Positions 15,924 to 24,167 of a stretch of 64,000 nt of DNA are shown one piece after another. Within the stretch, counting starts at the first letter, position 1, and each line of letters begins with the position of its first letter. This DNA comes from WHSW01 sp963722175. Its GTDB lineage: Bacteria > Actinomycetota > Thermoleophilia > Solirubrobacterales > 70-9. A program made the translations under genes and the position numbers. The notes under the pieces were generated by a model. That model did not search any database. It was not told where the DNA came from and saw nothing but the letters and a program-made list of their open reading frames with translations. The stretch spans positions 1-64,000 of the forward strand of contig CAVRKA010000005.1 of NCBI GenBank assembly GCA_963722175.1. The letters are read 5' to 3'.

Positions 15924-17080
15924 GCGAGCTCGCCGACCTCTGTCGGGGCGTGCTGGCGGCCAGCCACGCCGAGGGCGAGCGCCGGGGAGTCCCGTACTCG
16001 TACACCCGCCCGAGCCCGAGCCGCTACCCGTGGCAGTGGTACTGGGACTCCTGCTTCGCGGCGATCGTGTGGCGGCGCTTCGACCCCGACCGCCCGCGCC
16101 AGGAGCTGGAGAGTCTGCTGAACGCGATGCGGCCCGACGGCTTCATCGGCCACGTGATCTTCTGGGACCAGCCGCTGAGCCTCAAGCGGCTCGTCTACTA
16201 CAACGTCACCTCGCGCAGCGACGAGATGACCGGCACGATCCAGCCGCCGCTGCTCGCCTGGGCGTGGCGAATTGCGGTCGGCGACCCGGCGGACGAGCCG
16301 CGGATCGCCGCCCATCACGAGTGGTTGCGCGCGAATCGCGACCTCGAGGGCGACGGCCTCCTGTGGTTGGTCCAGCCCGACGAGTCGGGGCTCGACTCGT
16401 CGCCGAAGTTCGATCCGGTCTGGGGGCGGCTCAAGCACGGTGGCTACGGGTTCCCGCTGCTGGTCGCGCGCAACCGCCACCTGCGCTGGGACGCGCGGCG
16501 GATCCGCGACCGCGGCTGGCCGGTGGTCTGCGAGGTGATGACCAACGTGCTCTGGTGCCTGGCGCGAATCTCGGCCGGCGAGCCGTCGATCACCCCCGCG
16601 CTGGTCGACCGCCTCTGGGATCCCGAGCGCGGGCTCTTCCTCGACGAGGTGCAGCCGGGCGGCGCGCGACCGGCGATCTCGACCTGGTCGGCGCTCTCGC
16701 CGCTGGCGCTGCCCGACCTGCCCGAGGAGATCGGCCACCGGCTGGTCACCGAGCACCTGCTGGATCCGGCGCGCTACTGGCTCACCTACCCCCCGCCCTC
16801 GGTCTCCGCCGCGGAGCCGACCTTCGAGCCCAACCGCGGCCCCGGCTGGAAGCTGCGCTACTGGCGCGGCCCGACCTGGGTCAACGCAGCCTGGATGCTG
16901 TGGCTGGGGATGCGCCGGCTCGGCTACGAGGCCGAGGCGGCGGCGATGGCGGACCGGCTGAGCGGGCTCGTGCTGCGCGAGGGGCTGCGCGAGTACTACG
17001 ACCCGAACACCGGCGAGGGCCTGGGCGCGCGCGAGTTCGCCTGGACCAGCCTGATCCTGGAAATGGCCGAGCCCGCCTAG
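15920..17080 (+). CDS. GH63-like glycoside hydrolase (mannosylglycerate/glucosylglycerate hydrolase type)
   Basis: 386 residues from a TTG overlapping the permease stop; the frame is open further upstream, but that stretch is antiparallel to nothing real and overlaps the permease. It is an (alpha/alpha)6 barrel enzyme: RYPWQWYWDSCFAAI near residue 38, SRSDEMTGTIQPPLLAWAW, the GLDSSPKFDPVW block (general-acid Asp region of the mannosylglycerate hydrolase/GH63 family), and WRGPTWVNAAWMLW followed by EYYDPNTGEGLGAREFAWTS near the end (catalytic-base region). No signal peptide, so cytoplasmic. Translational coupling to an ABC-2 exporter suggests both act on one glycoside or compatible solute; that link is inference. 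Confidence 0.75.
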   Translation: MSELADLCRGVLAASHAEGERRGVPYSYTRPSPSRYPWQWYWDSCFAAIVWRRFDPDRPRQELESLLNAMRPDGFIGHVIFWDQPLSLKRLVYYNVTSRSDEMTGTIQPPLLAWAWRIAVGDPADEPRIAAHHEWLRANRDLEGDGLLWLVQPDESGLDSSPKFDPVWGRLKHGGYGFPLLVARNRHLRWDARRIRDRGWPVVCEVMTNVLWCLARISAGEPSITPALVDRLWDPERGLFLDEVQPGGARPAISTWSALSPLALPDLPEEIGHRLVTEHLLDPARYWLTYPPPSVSAAEPTFEPNRGPGWKLRYWRGPTWVNAAWMLWLGMRRLGYEAEAAAMADRLSGLVLREGLREYYDPNTGEGLGAREFAWTSLILEMAEPA

Positions 17081-17153
17081 CACCTGGACCGCTCAACGCT
17101 CAGAGGTGTGGTTCAAGACGTATCGCTTCGCACGGGGAGCGCGCGTTCCGGGT

Positions 17154-17263
17154 GAACGTCCCGCAATGCGCCCTGTAGGGGTATTCAGGGACGTTCGGCG
17201 GTTGCGAAACGACGCGAACGTCCCTCAGCTGTGCGTGTAGGCACAGATGACGGACGTTCGGCG
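17154..17263. repeat. Four alternating copies of GAACGTCC / GGACGTTC
   Basis: The octamer occurs as GAACGTCCC at 17154-17162, GGGACGTTCGGCG at 17188-17200, CGAACGTCCC at 17215-17224 and GGACGTTCGGCG at 17252-17263, in alternating orientation. Copies two and three form a 10-base inverted repeat (GGGACGTTCG / CGAACGTCCC) with a 17-base loop. The pattern suits a dimeric regulator's operator or a folded transcript. It lies in the non-coding gap just before the tRNA-like element. Confidence 0.5.
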
Positions 17264-17362
17264 AAAGGTGCGGCTTGGACGAAAAGAAGCATCGCTCTCA
17301 GCGCGGTATCGGCACGCTCAGAGCGCCACGCGTGATGCTGGCCGCCTCAGGCTCTCAGCTGC

Positions 17363-17451
17363 GGAGCGTGAAGCGGTAAGGCGCCGCGTCCAGTTGCCAA
17401 CTGAGACGGCCGGGTTAGCGCCCGGCTGGGGTTCGAGTCCCCCGCGCTCCG
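17363..17451 (+). tRNA. Class II (serine-like) tRNA or tRNA-like RNA, anticodon GCC
   Basis: Acceptor strands GGAGCGT (17363-17369) and GCGCTCC (17444-17450) pair fully (last pair T-G), with discriminator G at 17451 followed by CCG. The pairing can extend two more base pairs outward. The T-arm is GGGG-TTCGAGT-CCCC (17428-17442). A long variable arm CCGGG-TTAGCG-CCCGG occupies 17410-17425. The anticodon loop TTGCCAA (17394-17400) gives GCC, normally glycine. A D-arm GCGG-TAAGGCG-CCGC is at 17373-17387. Oddities: three bases rather than two before the D-stem, position 8 not T, and a bulged A at 17404 in the anticodon stem. G73 plus a long variable arm is the serine pattern, which disagrees with the anticodon. 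It may be a functional odd tRNA, a tRNA pseudogene, or carry sequence errors. Confidence 0.5.
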
Positions 17452-17549
17452 CCGGTTGTCGGCGGCGGTTGTGGCAAGGCCGCCGGCCGACGTAAACTTG
17501 GAGCCACGGTTGGCAACTGGGCCCGGGGTAGCTCCCCGGCCGCAAAATC

Positions 17550-17572
17550 AAGGCCCGCGCATGCGGGCCTTT
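17550..17572 (+). terminator. Rho-independent-like terminator
   Basis: AAGGCCCGC (17550-17558), loop GCAT, then GCGGGCCTT (17563-17571) form a 9-bp stem of mostly GC, followed by a short T-run (TTTGCGG). It lies 100 bases after the tRNA-like element and would end its transcript. Confidence 0.6.
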
Positions 17573-17877
17573 GCGGTTCAAAGGGGCAGCGAACACCCTG
17601 GGCGTAAAGGGCTCTACTCGTCGTCCAGCGTGAACCTCTGTGCCACAGCGCTACGGTGTCCGAATGGCGCTCGACGCACGCGAAGAGCGCAGGCGGAACG
17701 TAAAGGCGTTTGCGATCGCTGGCGGGTCCGGAAAGAATCTCGGCAACGGGTCCTCGCCAACGTCGTCGTTGACGAGCCGGGGTGCTGGGCCAGTCCGATA
17801 CTCCGGCCGAGTAACTGAGCGACGGAGCCGGTCGCGATCGGAACCGCGACACCAACTCACGTCAGGTGATCAGCTGG
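17573..17877. other. No supported gene
   Basis: About 300 bases between the terminator and the stop of the next leftward gene. A forward ORF from 17664 (MALDAREERRRNVKAFAIAG) is short, Arg/Ser-rich at its end and overlaps the neighbouring gene, so I do not call it. No clear RNA structure. Confidence 0.4.
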
Positions 17878-19021
17878 TCACCGACCGGCCTTGATCGAGG
17901 CCTTCCGGAACTTCTTCGCCTTCTTCCACAGAATCGGCTTCTGCGAGAGACAACCGGGACCGAAGGTCAGCCGGAGGTTCGCCCGCTCCCCCTTGGTGGC
18001 GAACGCCCCCACGAAGCCCGTGCCGTCGTCACAGTCCGGGTGGGTCGATTCGTCCACGTTGCCGTCGAAGTCGACCCGACGAAGGTTCCCGTTCCTCGTG
18101 TATTCGGCCTCCGCGCCGACCTCCAAATAGATGAAAGATTCGTCGTCGTCGGAGTTCGCGACGTCGAGCCTGATCTTGCCCTCGCCGACGTAGCCCAACC
18201 CTGGGTCAAGCGTCAGCTTCGTACCCTCAGAAGCAGCCTCCAAATCTTCTGTGCCGGACGGCAAGTCGCTCGCGTCGGGCTTGTCGGGGAGATGGCCGCG
18301 GGTCTCGAAGGAGAACCTGACCGAAGCGGGGCAGGAGCCAGCCCGCGCCGTGGCAAAGAACTCGACGTCCAAGGGGCGTGACGAGCAACTGCCGGCGTCC
18401 GACGGGAAGACATCCAGCTTCCAGCTCCCGGTCTCGCCTGCGGTCGAGTATCCGAACGACGGAAAGGCGTCTGTGATGGTGAGGCGCCCGTCGGCGTCCG
18501 TGATGGTCAGGGGGTAGACATGGTCCTCCTGGTAGGCGGGCCACGCGAACTGGCCGCCGCTGGCGAAGGCCGTGAGGGGCACGTTGCTCCGGGTCTTGTC
18601 GGACACCCAGATCCTCGAGTACTCCTCGGGGATCCCGCCGGTGAAGGGCTCGCACTGGCTCGGGAAGGGGCTGCACTCGTGTAGGTAGAACCAGTCGTAC
18701 GCGTAGGAGCCGTCCGCGTTGGACGCTGCCGACCGACCGCCTGGCCACGACCGGGTACTCCTGGCCCTGCACGAATGAGGTAGCGGTGACCGCAGAGCCT
18801 CCGGGCGGCACGGTGATCGTCTCGACCGGGCCTCCCCGACGGCGCTCGGTCCCGTCGGTTCCCGGTTTGGAGACGCTGGTGTGTGCCTGGCCCGGGGCGA
18901 GGTTGAACTTCTCCGCTCGGGCCGCCGGGGCAGACGCCGCGAGGACGAAGCTCATCGTGACCAGCAACACGAGGCACCACCTGTGCGTGGTGCGGCGACC
19001 GTCCACTGATCCATCAGCCAT
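17878..19021 (-). pseudogene. Secreted protein, one frameshift
   Basis: ATG at 19021 gives an N-terminus with a signal peptide (TTHRWCLVLLVTMSFVLAAS, then APAARAEKF) and a beta-rich start (AHTSVSKPG, VETITVPPGGSAVTATSFVQ, GQEYPVV). That frame is lost near 18725-18745. The next frame continues NADGSYAYDWFYLHECSP, IPEEYSRIWVSDKTR, then a long intact stretch (PLTITDADGRLTITDAFPSF and others) to the stop at 17878. The repaired length is about 380 aa. Several cysteines lie in the mature part and the C-terminus is basic. It is probably extracellular and beta-rich; no family recognised. A single indel in 1.1 kb could be a sequencing error. A shorter GTG start at 18606 would give 242 aa without a signal peptide. 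Confidence 0.6.
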
Positions 19022-19171
19022 GCGACCTCCCTGCCGTTTCGCCGACCCTACACCCACAGTAGGCCGACTGCAACGCTTGACATCGGCGCAGGCAGGATCC
19101 CGTGAGAAGCGCGCGGTTTCCATGAAAGCAACACTTTTGAAACCCCCCTCTAAGCGGTGAGAGGGGAACTT

Positions 19172-19507
19172 CTAGAAGCTGATCTGCACGAACAGGAGCG
19201 CCGCGAGCGCCAGGATCGGGGTCGCGAGCGTGCACAAGACCAGGCGCCCGCCGCCCCCGCGGCGACGGACGTAGCCGACCCCGGCGACGGCCCCGAGCGC
19301 CGCGACCACGCCCGCCGCAGCGCCCAGCACCAGCCCGATCGTCTTCCCGCCGCTCGACGTCTCGAAGCACTCGTCGGCGTCCGATTCGGCGACCGCCTCG
19401 CGATCCTCGCAGCGCGGGATCCCGGCGCCCTGGACGACGCCGGCCAGGAGGGCGGCTGCGGCCAGCGCGAGGACGATCACGAGTAGCCCGGCGAGGAGAC
19501 GAAGCAC
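19172..19507 (-). CDS. Small membrane protein, three helices
   Basis: 111 residues, 21 bases after the sedolisin stop and in the same direction. Helix 1 at about 5-28 (LAGLLVIVLALAAAALLAGV) is followed by an acidic loop with two cysteines (PRCEDREAVAESDADECFET). Helix 2 is at about 55-78 (TIGLVLGAAAGVVAALGAVA), then a basic RRRGGGGR turn and helix 3 at about 88-108. The inside-positive rule puts RRRGGGGR in the cytoplasm. No family recognised. Confidence 0.55.
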   Translation of the reverse strand: MLRLLAGLLVIVLALAAAALLAGVVQGAGIPRCEDREAVAESDADECFETSSGGKTIGLVLGAAAGVVAALGAVAGVGYVRRRGGGGRLVLCTLATPILALAALLFVQISF

Positions 19508-19528
19508 GGCGCTCAGTCTCTCATCCCG

Positions 19529-21277
19529 TCAGCGCGCGACCCGCCGGGCGACCCGGCTGAGCCGGGCGACGTCGGGCGATCCCCAGCCGGTGACCGGGTC
19601 GTAACCCTGGCCGGCCGTGCAACACCCCAGCGGCTCGCCGCCGCCGGCCTCGGCGGGGATCAACGTCCCGAGGTCGTTGTCGCCGCTGATGACGTCGTAG
19701 AAGATGCGCTTGCCGGTCTTCGAACCGGCGAGCTGGTAGATCAGGGGATTGAGGAGGCCGAGCGGCGGCTGGCCGGCGCGCCGGGCCTCCTGGTTGGCGA
19801 GCGCGATCCCGCCGGCGAGCAGCGGGGTGGCGGCGCTCGTGCCGCCGATCGCCATCCAGCCGCTGGGATCGTCGGTGCAGCCTGTGGCGAGCCCCGCGGT
19901 GCAGTTGATCGCGTAGCCCGGAGTGACGTCGGCCAGCGCGGCGAGATCGGGGACCGTGCGCGAGTTGCCGGTGGAGTTGCGCGACACCGCCCCGCGCTGC
20001 CACCACGGGCGCGGCGAGAGGATGCTGATCCCGCCGCCGCTGGCCGCGAACTGGTCGGGGCGGTCGTTCCAGGTGATCTGGTCGGTGATCGTGTTCGCCG
20101 GGTCGAGGACGAGGTTGGTGCCGCCGACCGCGGTCACGTGGTCGAGGCTGGCGAAGCCGTTGACCGAGAGCAGCGGCAGGGCGCCCGTCGCCTCCACGGT
20201 GCACATGCTCGAGCCCTGGTCCCCGGAGGCGACCAAGGTCGAGACCCCGGCGCCGGCGGCGATCCCGAACACGTTCTCGAGCCCGCGGCGGAAGAGGCGG
20301 TCGCCGTAAAGGCGCGCCTCGCAGCCCTCGAGCGAGATCGAGATCACATCCGGCCGCGAACCGCGGCCGCCGAGCGCCGCGGCGGAGGTCTCGAAGATCG
20401 CCGCCTCCGAGCTGCCGCCCTCGTAGACGTTGATCCGCTTCAGGCCCGGCGCCGCGGCAGACAGGATCTCGAGGTCGAGCGTCGTCTCGCCGCCGGGCGC
20501 GAGCGGCTCCGGGATCCCGACCAGGCGCGTGCGGATCGGGGGGATCGAAATCCCGAAGCAGCTTCCGAAGGCGCTCACGTTCGCCGGGTCGAAGCCGTCG
20601 ATCTCGACCACCGCCACCTGGATGCCCTTGCCGCGCACCCCTCGCTGATGCAGCCCGGCGTGCCCGTACGCCGTCAGGTACTGGTTCGGCGTGAATCCCG
20701 AGTAGGGATCGGGGGCGCCGGCGGCGACCCCCTCCGCGCATCCCTGCGGCGTCCCGGTGCGGGGGCGCATCGAGCTGCCGGCGCTCGGCGGCAGGCCGCG
20801 GCGCGGGGGCGAGAATGCCGTCTCGGCGAAGCCGGGCGCGGTCGCGAGCGCGGCGATCCCGGTGACCGCGCCCCGCAGGGCGCGCGGGACCTCGCCACGA
20901 GCACCACGACGGACGGTGCGCTTGCCGGCCGGAAGCTTGAACCGCCGGGCCTCGTCGCGGCCGGCGCGAACCAGGATCCAGGCTGCGGTCGGCCCGACGC
21001 GGCCGTGGAGCCCGTGTCGTCGCAGCCAGGCGAGCGCCCGGTGCCGGTCACGCGGCGCGGCGCCGAAGCGGCGGACGAGTTGCTTGATCGACGCGTAGTC
21101 GCGATAGCGCGCCGAGGCCGGATCCGAGACCGCGCGAACGAAGCGGTCGAGCCCGCGCGGCCGCTCGAGCTCGAGCAGGACCTCGATCCCGTTGCCCCCG
21201 GCGCGCGCGGCGGCGACCGGCGGCATCAGGCAACAGAGCGCAAGCGCCAGCCCGAGCCAGAGTCCCACTCTCCCCAT
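19529..21277 (-). CDS. Sedolisin-type serine-carboxyl peptidase (S53), secreted
   Basis: 582 residues. It has a signal peptide (about 1-25, ending VAAARA), then an activation propeptide (about 30-185, with the S53 pro-domain pattern of ARYRDYASIKQLVRRFG and the Arg/Lys-rich RRFKLPAGKRTVRRG), then a catalytic domain from about 190 (YSGFTPNQYLTAYG). The triad is Glu264, Asp268 (GGETTLDLE) and Ser481 (GGTSAATPLLAGG), with oxyanion Asp353 (ASGDQGSS). The C-terminal region (FYDVISGDND, DPVTGWGSPD) holds the calcium-site type sequence. Family members are acid proteases acting outside the cell. It lies 12 bases downstream of infA, an unusual neighbour. Confidence 0.92.
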   Translation of the reverse strand: MGRVGLWLGLALALCCLMPPVAAARAGGNGIEVLLELERPRGLDRFVRAVSDPASARYRDYASIKQLVRRFGAAPRDRHRALAWLRRHGLHGRVGPTAAWILVRAGRDEARRFKLPAGKRTVRRGARGEVPRALRGAVTGIAALATAPGFAETAFSPPRRGLPPSAGSSMRPRTGTPQGCAEGVAAGAPDPYSGFTPNQYLTAYGHAGLHQRGVRGKGIQVAVVEIDGFDPANVSAFGSCFGISIPPIRTRLVGIPEPLAPGGETTLDLEILSAAAPGLKRINVYEGGSSEAAIFETSAAALGGRGSRPDVISISLEGCEARLYGDRLFRRGLENVFGIAAGAGVSTLVASGDQGSSMCTVEATGALPLLSVNGFASLDHVTAVGGTNLVLDPANTITDQITWNDRPDQFAASGGGISILSPRPWWQRGAVSRNSTGNSRTVPDLAALADVTPGYAINCTAGLATGCTDDPSGWMAIGGTSAATPLLAGGIALANQEARRAGQPPLGLLNPLIYQLAGSKTGKRIFYDVISGDNDLGTLIPAEAGGGEPLGCCTAGQGYDPVTGWGSPDVARLSRVARRVAR

Positions 21278-21289
21278 CCGGCGGGGAGC

Positions 21290-21508
21290 TTACTTGTAGC
21301 GGTAGGTGATCCGGCCGCGATCGAGGTCGTACGGCGAGAGCTCGATCTTCACCCGATCCCCGGGGAGGATGCGGATGTAGTGGCGGCGCATCTTGCCCGA
21401 GATGTGGCCGAGGACCTCGTGGTCGTTGTCGAGCTTGACCTTGAACATCGTGTTGGGCAGGGCCTCGGTGACCTCGCCCTCCATCTCGATCTTTTCTTCT
21501 TTACCCAA
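21290..21508 (-). CDS. infA: Translation initiation factor IF-1
   Basis: 72 residues from a TTG at 21508, chosen because it gives exactly the family length and the usual GKEEKIEMEGEV N-terminus. The upstream frame overlaps the enoyl-CoA hydratase end. Family hallmarks: EALPNTMFKVKLDNDHEVLG, HISGKMRRHYIRILPGDRVK and SPYDLDRGRITYRYK, a single S1/OB fold. IF-1 binds the A site of the 30S subunit during initiation. Bacterial infA usually sits among ribosomal genes with rpmJ, rpsM and rpsK; here it lies between a crotonase and a protease. Confidence 0.95.
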   Translation of the reverse strand: MGKEEKIEMEGEVTEALPNTMFKVKLDNDHEVLGHISGKMRRHYIRILPGDRVKIELSPYDLDRGRITYRYK

Positions 21509-21527
21509 AGCGCGTTGAGGGTAGCGC

Positions 21528-22319
21528 CTACTTACCCTCGAAAGTGGCTTTCCCGGGCCCTTCTGCAAGGAACGAACGCACCGCGTTCTGCAGGTCCTCG
21601 GTCGCGAACAGCCCCGCGAACTGCTGCGGAGTGACCTCGTCGGCGCGCTCGATCCCGCCGTCGCAGTAGGCGCGCACGATCCGCTTCGTCGCCCCGTGCG
21701 CCTTCGTCGGCCCGCTCGCGAGGCGCTCGGCGAACCGCATCCCCTTCTCGTACACGGTGCCGTCCTCGACGACCCGGTTGAGCACGCCCCAGCGCTCGAG
21801 CGTCGGCGCGTCGTAGAGGCCGCGGGTCATGACGAACTCGCGTGCCCGGCCGGGGCCGGCGCGCTCGGCCATCCTCTGGGTGCCGCCGGCACCCGGGGTG
21901 AGGCCGACGACCGCCTCGACGAGGCCGAACTGCGACGACTCCTCGGCCCAGATGATGTCGCAGCCCAGCGCGATCTCGAGCCCGGCGGTGAGGCAGAGAC
22001 CGTGGATCAGGGCAAGGGTCGGGATCTCGAGCGCCTCGAGCCGCTGCACGCCCTCGATCAGGGGCCCGGCCATCCCGCTCGCGGCCTCGGGCGAGTCGGC
22101 GTCGACGATCCGCTGGAAGCCGTTCACGTCCACCCCGCCGCTGAAGATGTCGCCGGTCGCGCGCCACACGAGCGCGCGCGCGTCCGAGGCCTCGACCTCA
22201 TCCAGGCACGCCATCAGCTCGTCGAAGGCGTTATCGGTGAACAGGTTGAGCGGCGGGTTGGAGAGCACGACCTGGGCCACGGCCCCCTCGTGCTCGAGCT
22301 TGATCGTCGCCTCTGCCAT
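21528..22319 (-). CDS. Enoyl-CoA hydratase/isomerase family protein
   Basis: 263 residues, normal for the crotonase family. The oxyanion-hole segments are present: GDIFSGGVDVNGFQ (about 57-70) and HGLCLTAGLEIALGCDIIWA (about 105-124). The catalytic-region block is SQFGLVEAVVGLTPGAGGTQ. It would hydrate or isomerise an acyl-CoA in the cytoplasm. The precise substrate is uncertain because the family is broad and the key Glu positions vary. Its ATG lies two bases after the HIT gene stop, so the two are coupled. Confidence 0.85.
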   Translation of the reverse strand: MAEATIKLEHEGAVAQVVLSNPPLNLFTDNAFDELMACLDEVEASDARALVWRATGDIFSGGVDVNGFQRIVDADSPEAASGMAGPLIEGVQRLEALEIPTLALIHGLCLTAGLEIALGCDIIWAEESSQFGLVEAVVGLTPGAGGTQRMAERAGPGRAREFVMTRGLYDAPTLERWGVLNRVVEDGTVYEKGMRFAERLASGPTKAHGATKRIVRAYCDGGIERADEVTPQQFAGLFATEDLQNAVRSFLAEGPGKATFEGK

Positions 22320-22321
22320 CG

Positions 22322-22735
22322 CTAGCTATCTCCTCTGATTCGGCCCGCGATGCGGGCGATCTCGTCCATGTCTCCCCCGCGCGGGATCACCGGCAGCTTC
22401 ATTGGATCGTCCTCGTAGCGCGGGATCACGTGCAGGTGGAAGTGAAAGACCGTCTGCCAGGCGGCGGCGCCGCAGGCGTTGAGGATGTTGAACCCGGCGG
22501 GCTCCAGCGCCTCCTTCATCCGCTGCGCCAGCCGCCGGGCGGCGAGCATCGTCCGCTCGAGGTCGGCGTCCGCGATCTCGGTCAGGTCGGCTGAGTGGGC
22601 ACGCGGGATCACCAGGGCGTGGCCGGGCGTGAACGGGTTGATGTCCATGAACGAGACCGTGTGCTCGTCGGAGTCGACGATCTGGGCCGGCGCGTCGCCG
22701 GCGACGATCGCGCAGAAGATGCAGTCGTCAGCCAT
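22322..22735 (-). CDS. HIT family nucleotide hydrolase
   Basis: 137 residues from ATG 22735, giving the standard MADDCIFCAIVAGDAPAQIV start with the two family cysteines (CIFC). The upstream frame extension has no family match. The histidine triad is HFHLHVIPRY, with the middle of the fold FMDINPFTPGHALVIPRAHS. Members cleave nucleoside phosphoramidates or adenylated substrates through a His-nucleotide intermediate. The start overlaps the end of the preceding nucleotidyltransferase gene by 8 bases. Confidence 0.92.
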   Translation of the reverse strand: MADDCIFCAIVAGDAPAQIVDSDEHTVSFMDINPFTPGHALVIPRAHSADLTEIADADLERTMLAARRLAQRMKEALEPAGFNILNACGAAAWQTVFHFHLHVIPRYEDDPMKLPVIPRGGDMDEIARIAGRIRGDS

Positions 22736-24167
22736 CGGCGCGCAGGCTATTCGAGGCGAGCTCGATCGCGTCATCGGCGGTCTTGACCTCGCCGGTGAAG
22801 ACCGCCGCCTCGATCTCGTCCAGCAGGCGCCCGAGCTCGGGGCCGGGCTCGATCCCGACCGCGGCGGCGAGCTCGTCGCCGGCGATCGGCGGTCGCGGCG
22901 GCCCGTTGCGGTGCCAGGCGATCGCCGCCGGCAGCACTTCGCGCGCGAGCTCGAGGTGGGCCTCGATCATCTCCGGCGTCGCCGTCGGCCCGGTGCCGCG
23001 GGCGGAGAGCCGGTCGGCGACCGTGAGCAGGGTGACGTCGGCCGCGACCGGCTCGGTCAGCTTCAGGTAGTCGTAGAGGCGCCGGCGGGAGAGCGGGCGC
23101 TCGTGGGTCATGAACCCGAGGTGCAGATGGTGGAGCGTGAGCGCCTCGAGTTGCCGCGAAAGCGCCCGGCTCGCCTTCAGCCGTGCGCAGGCGTGGCGAA
23201 CGATCACCGCCCCCTCGCGGTCGTGGCCGACGAACGAGACGAAACCACCCGCGTGCTCCTCGCGCGTCACGGGCTTGCCCGCATCGTGGAGGATGGCGCC
23301 GAAGCGCAGCGCGTCGCCGCGACTGAACTCGTCGGCGAGCGGCTCGGCGAGCAGGGTGGCTACGGCGGGGGCGGCGTCGCCGGTGTACTCGACGAGGTCC
23401 CGCTCGACGGTGAGGAGATTGGCGAGCACCTCCAGCGTGTGGCCGTGGACGTCGAGATGGTGGTTGGGGTTCTGGCCCACGCCGCGCAGGCGGTCGAGCT
23501 CCGGGAGCACGGCCGCGGTGGCATGGAGACCGTCGAGCAACTCGAGCCCGCGCAGCGGATCGGGGCCGGCGACCAACAGGCGCAGCTCGGCGAGTTGGCG
23601 CTCGCCGGCGGGCTCGCCGGCCCGCGGGGCCGCCTCGCGCGCCAGCCGCACCAGCTCGCGGTCCAGCCCGAAGCGAAGCTCGGCGCCGAGCCGGGCGGCG
23701 CGCAGGATCCGCAGCGGGTCGTCCGTGAGGCTGTGACCGGAGACCGGGCTCAGCATCCGCGCGGCGAGCGCGGCGCGCCCGTCATAGGGATCGATCGGCT
23801 CGCCGTCGAGGTCGTCGAGCGGGAGGGCGATCGCATTGACGGTGAAGTCGCGCCGGCCGAGATCGGCCGCGATCGTCTCCCCTCGCAGGGCGCTGACGTC
23901 AGCGTGCCAGCTCCGGTCTCCGGCGAGCGCTCGCCAGGTCCCGAACTCGGCCGAGAGCTCGAATGCGGGCCCGCGCGAGGCGGCCGCGATCCGGCGCGCG
24001 GCGTCGGCCGGGTCCCCAGCGACCGCGAGGTCGAGGTCGATCACCGCACGGTCGCCGAGCGCGTCGCGAACCGCGCCGCCGACGATCCAGGCGTCCCCGA
24101 AGCCGGCGAGCGCCTCGCGGGCCGCGCCGACCGCCGGCGAGTCGCCGAGCTTCTCGACCGCGGTCAT
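22728..24167 (-). CDS. CCA-adding tRNA nucleotidyltransferase / poly(A) polymerase family with HD domain
   Basis: 479 residues from ATG 24167, which overlaps the alr stop (ATGA). The longer open frame upstream is antisense noise over alr. Head domain: AWIVGGAVRDALG and VIDLDLAVAGDP (metal-binding Asp pair), then RRDFTVNAIALPLDDLDG and DDPLRILRAARLGAEL. A C-terminal HD phosphohydrolase domain follows with HHLDVHGHTLEVL and FGAILHDAGKP. Class II enzymes of this build add or repair the 3' CCA of tRNA; assignment to CCA rather than poly(A) activity is from family context. The tRNA-like element in this window has no encoded CCA, consistent with a need for the activity. Confidence 0.85.
   Translation of the reverse strand: MTAVEKLGDSPAVGAAREALAGFGDAWIVGGAVRDALGDRAVIDLDLAVAGDPADAARRIAAASRGPAFELSAEFGTWRALAGDRSWHADVSALRGETIAADLGRRDFTVNAIALPLDDLDGEPIDPYDGRAALAARMLSPVSGHSLTDDPLRILRAARLGAELRFGLDRELVRLAREAAPRAGEPAGERQLAELRLLVAGPDPLRGLELLDGLHATAAVLPELDRLRGVGQNPNHHLDVHGHTLEVLANLLTVERDLVEYTGDAAPAVATLLAEPLADEFSRGDALRFGAILHDAGKPVTREEHAGGFVSFVGHDREGAVIVRHACARLKASRALSRQLEALTLHHLHLGFMTHERPLSRRRLYDYLKLTEPVAADVTLLTVADRLSARGTGPTATPEMIEAHLELAREVLPAAIAWHRNGPPRPPIAGDELAAAVGIEPGPELGRLLDEIEAAVFTGEVKTADDAIELASNSLRADG

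Noticed and set aside
17501..17545. Second tRNA-like arm set (GGTTGGCAACTGG then CCGGGGTAGCTCCCCGG)
   Set aside because: It echoes the anticodon and variable arms of the element at 17363 but lacks a T-arm and acceptor strands. At most a partial copy.
17640..17894. Forward ORF of 84 codons
   Set aside because: Low-complexity Arg/Ser C-terminus, overlap with the next gene, no recognisable start context.
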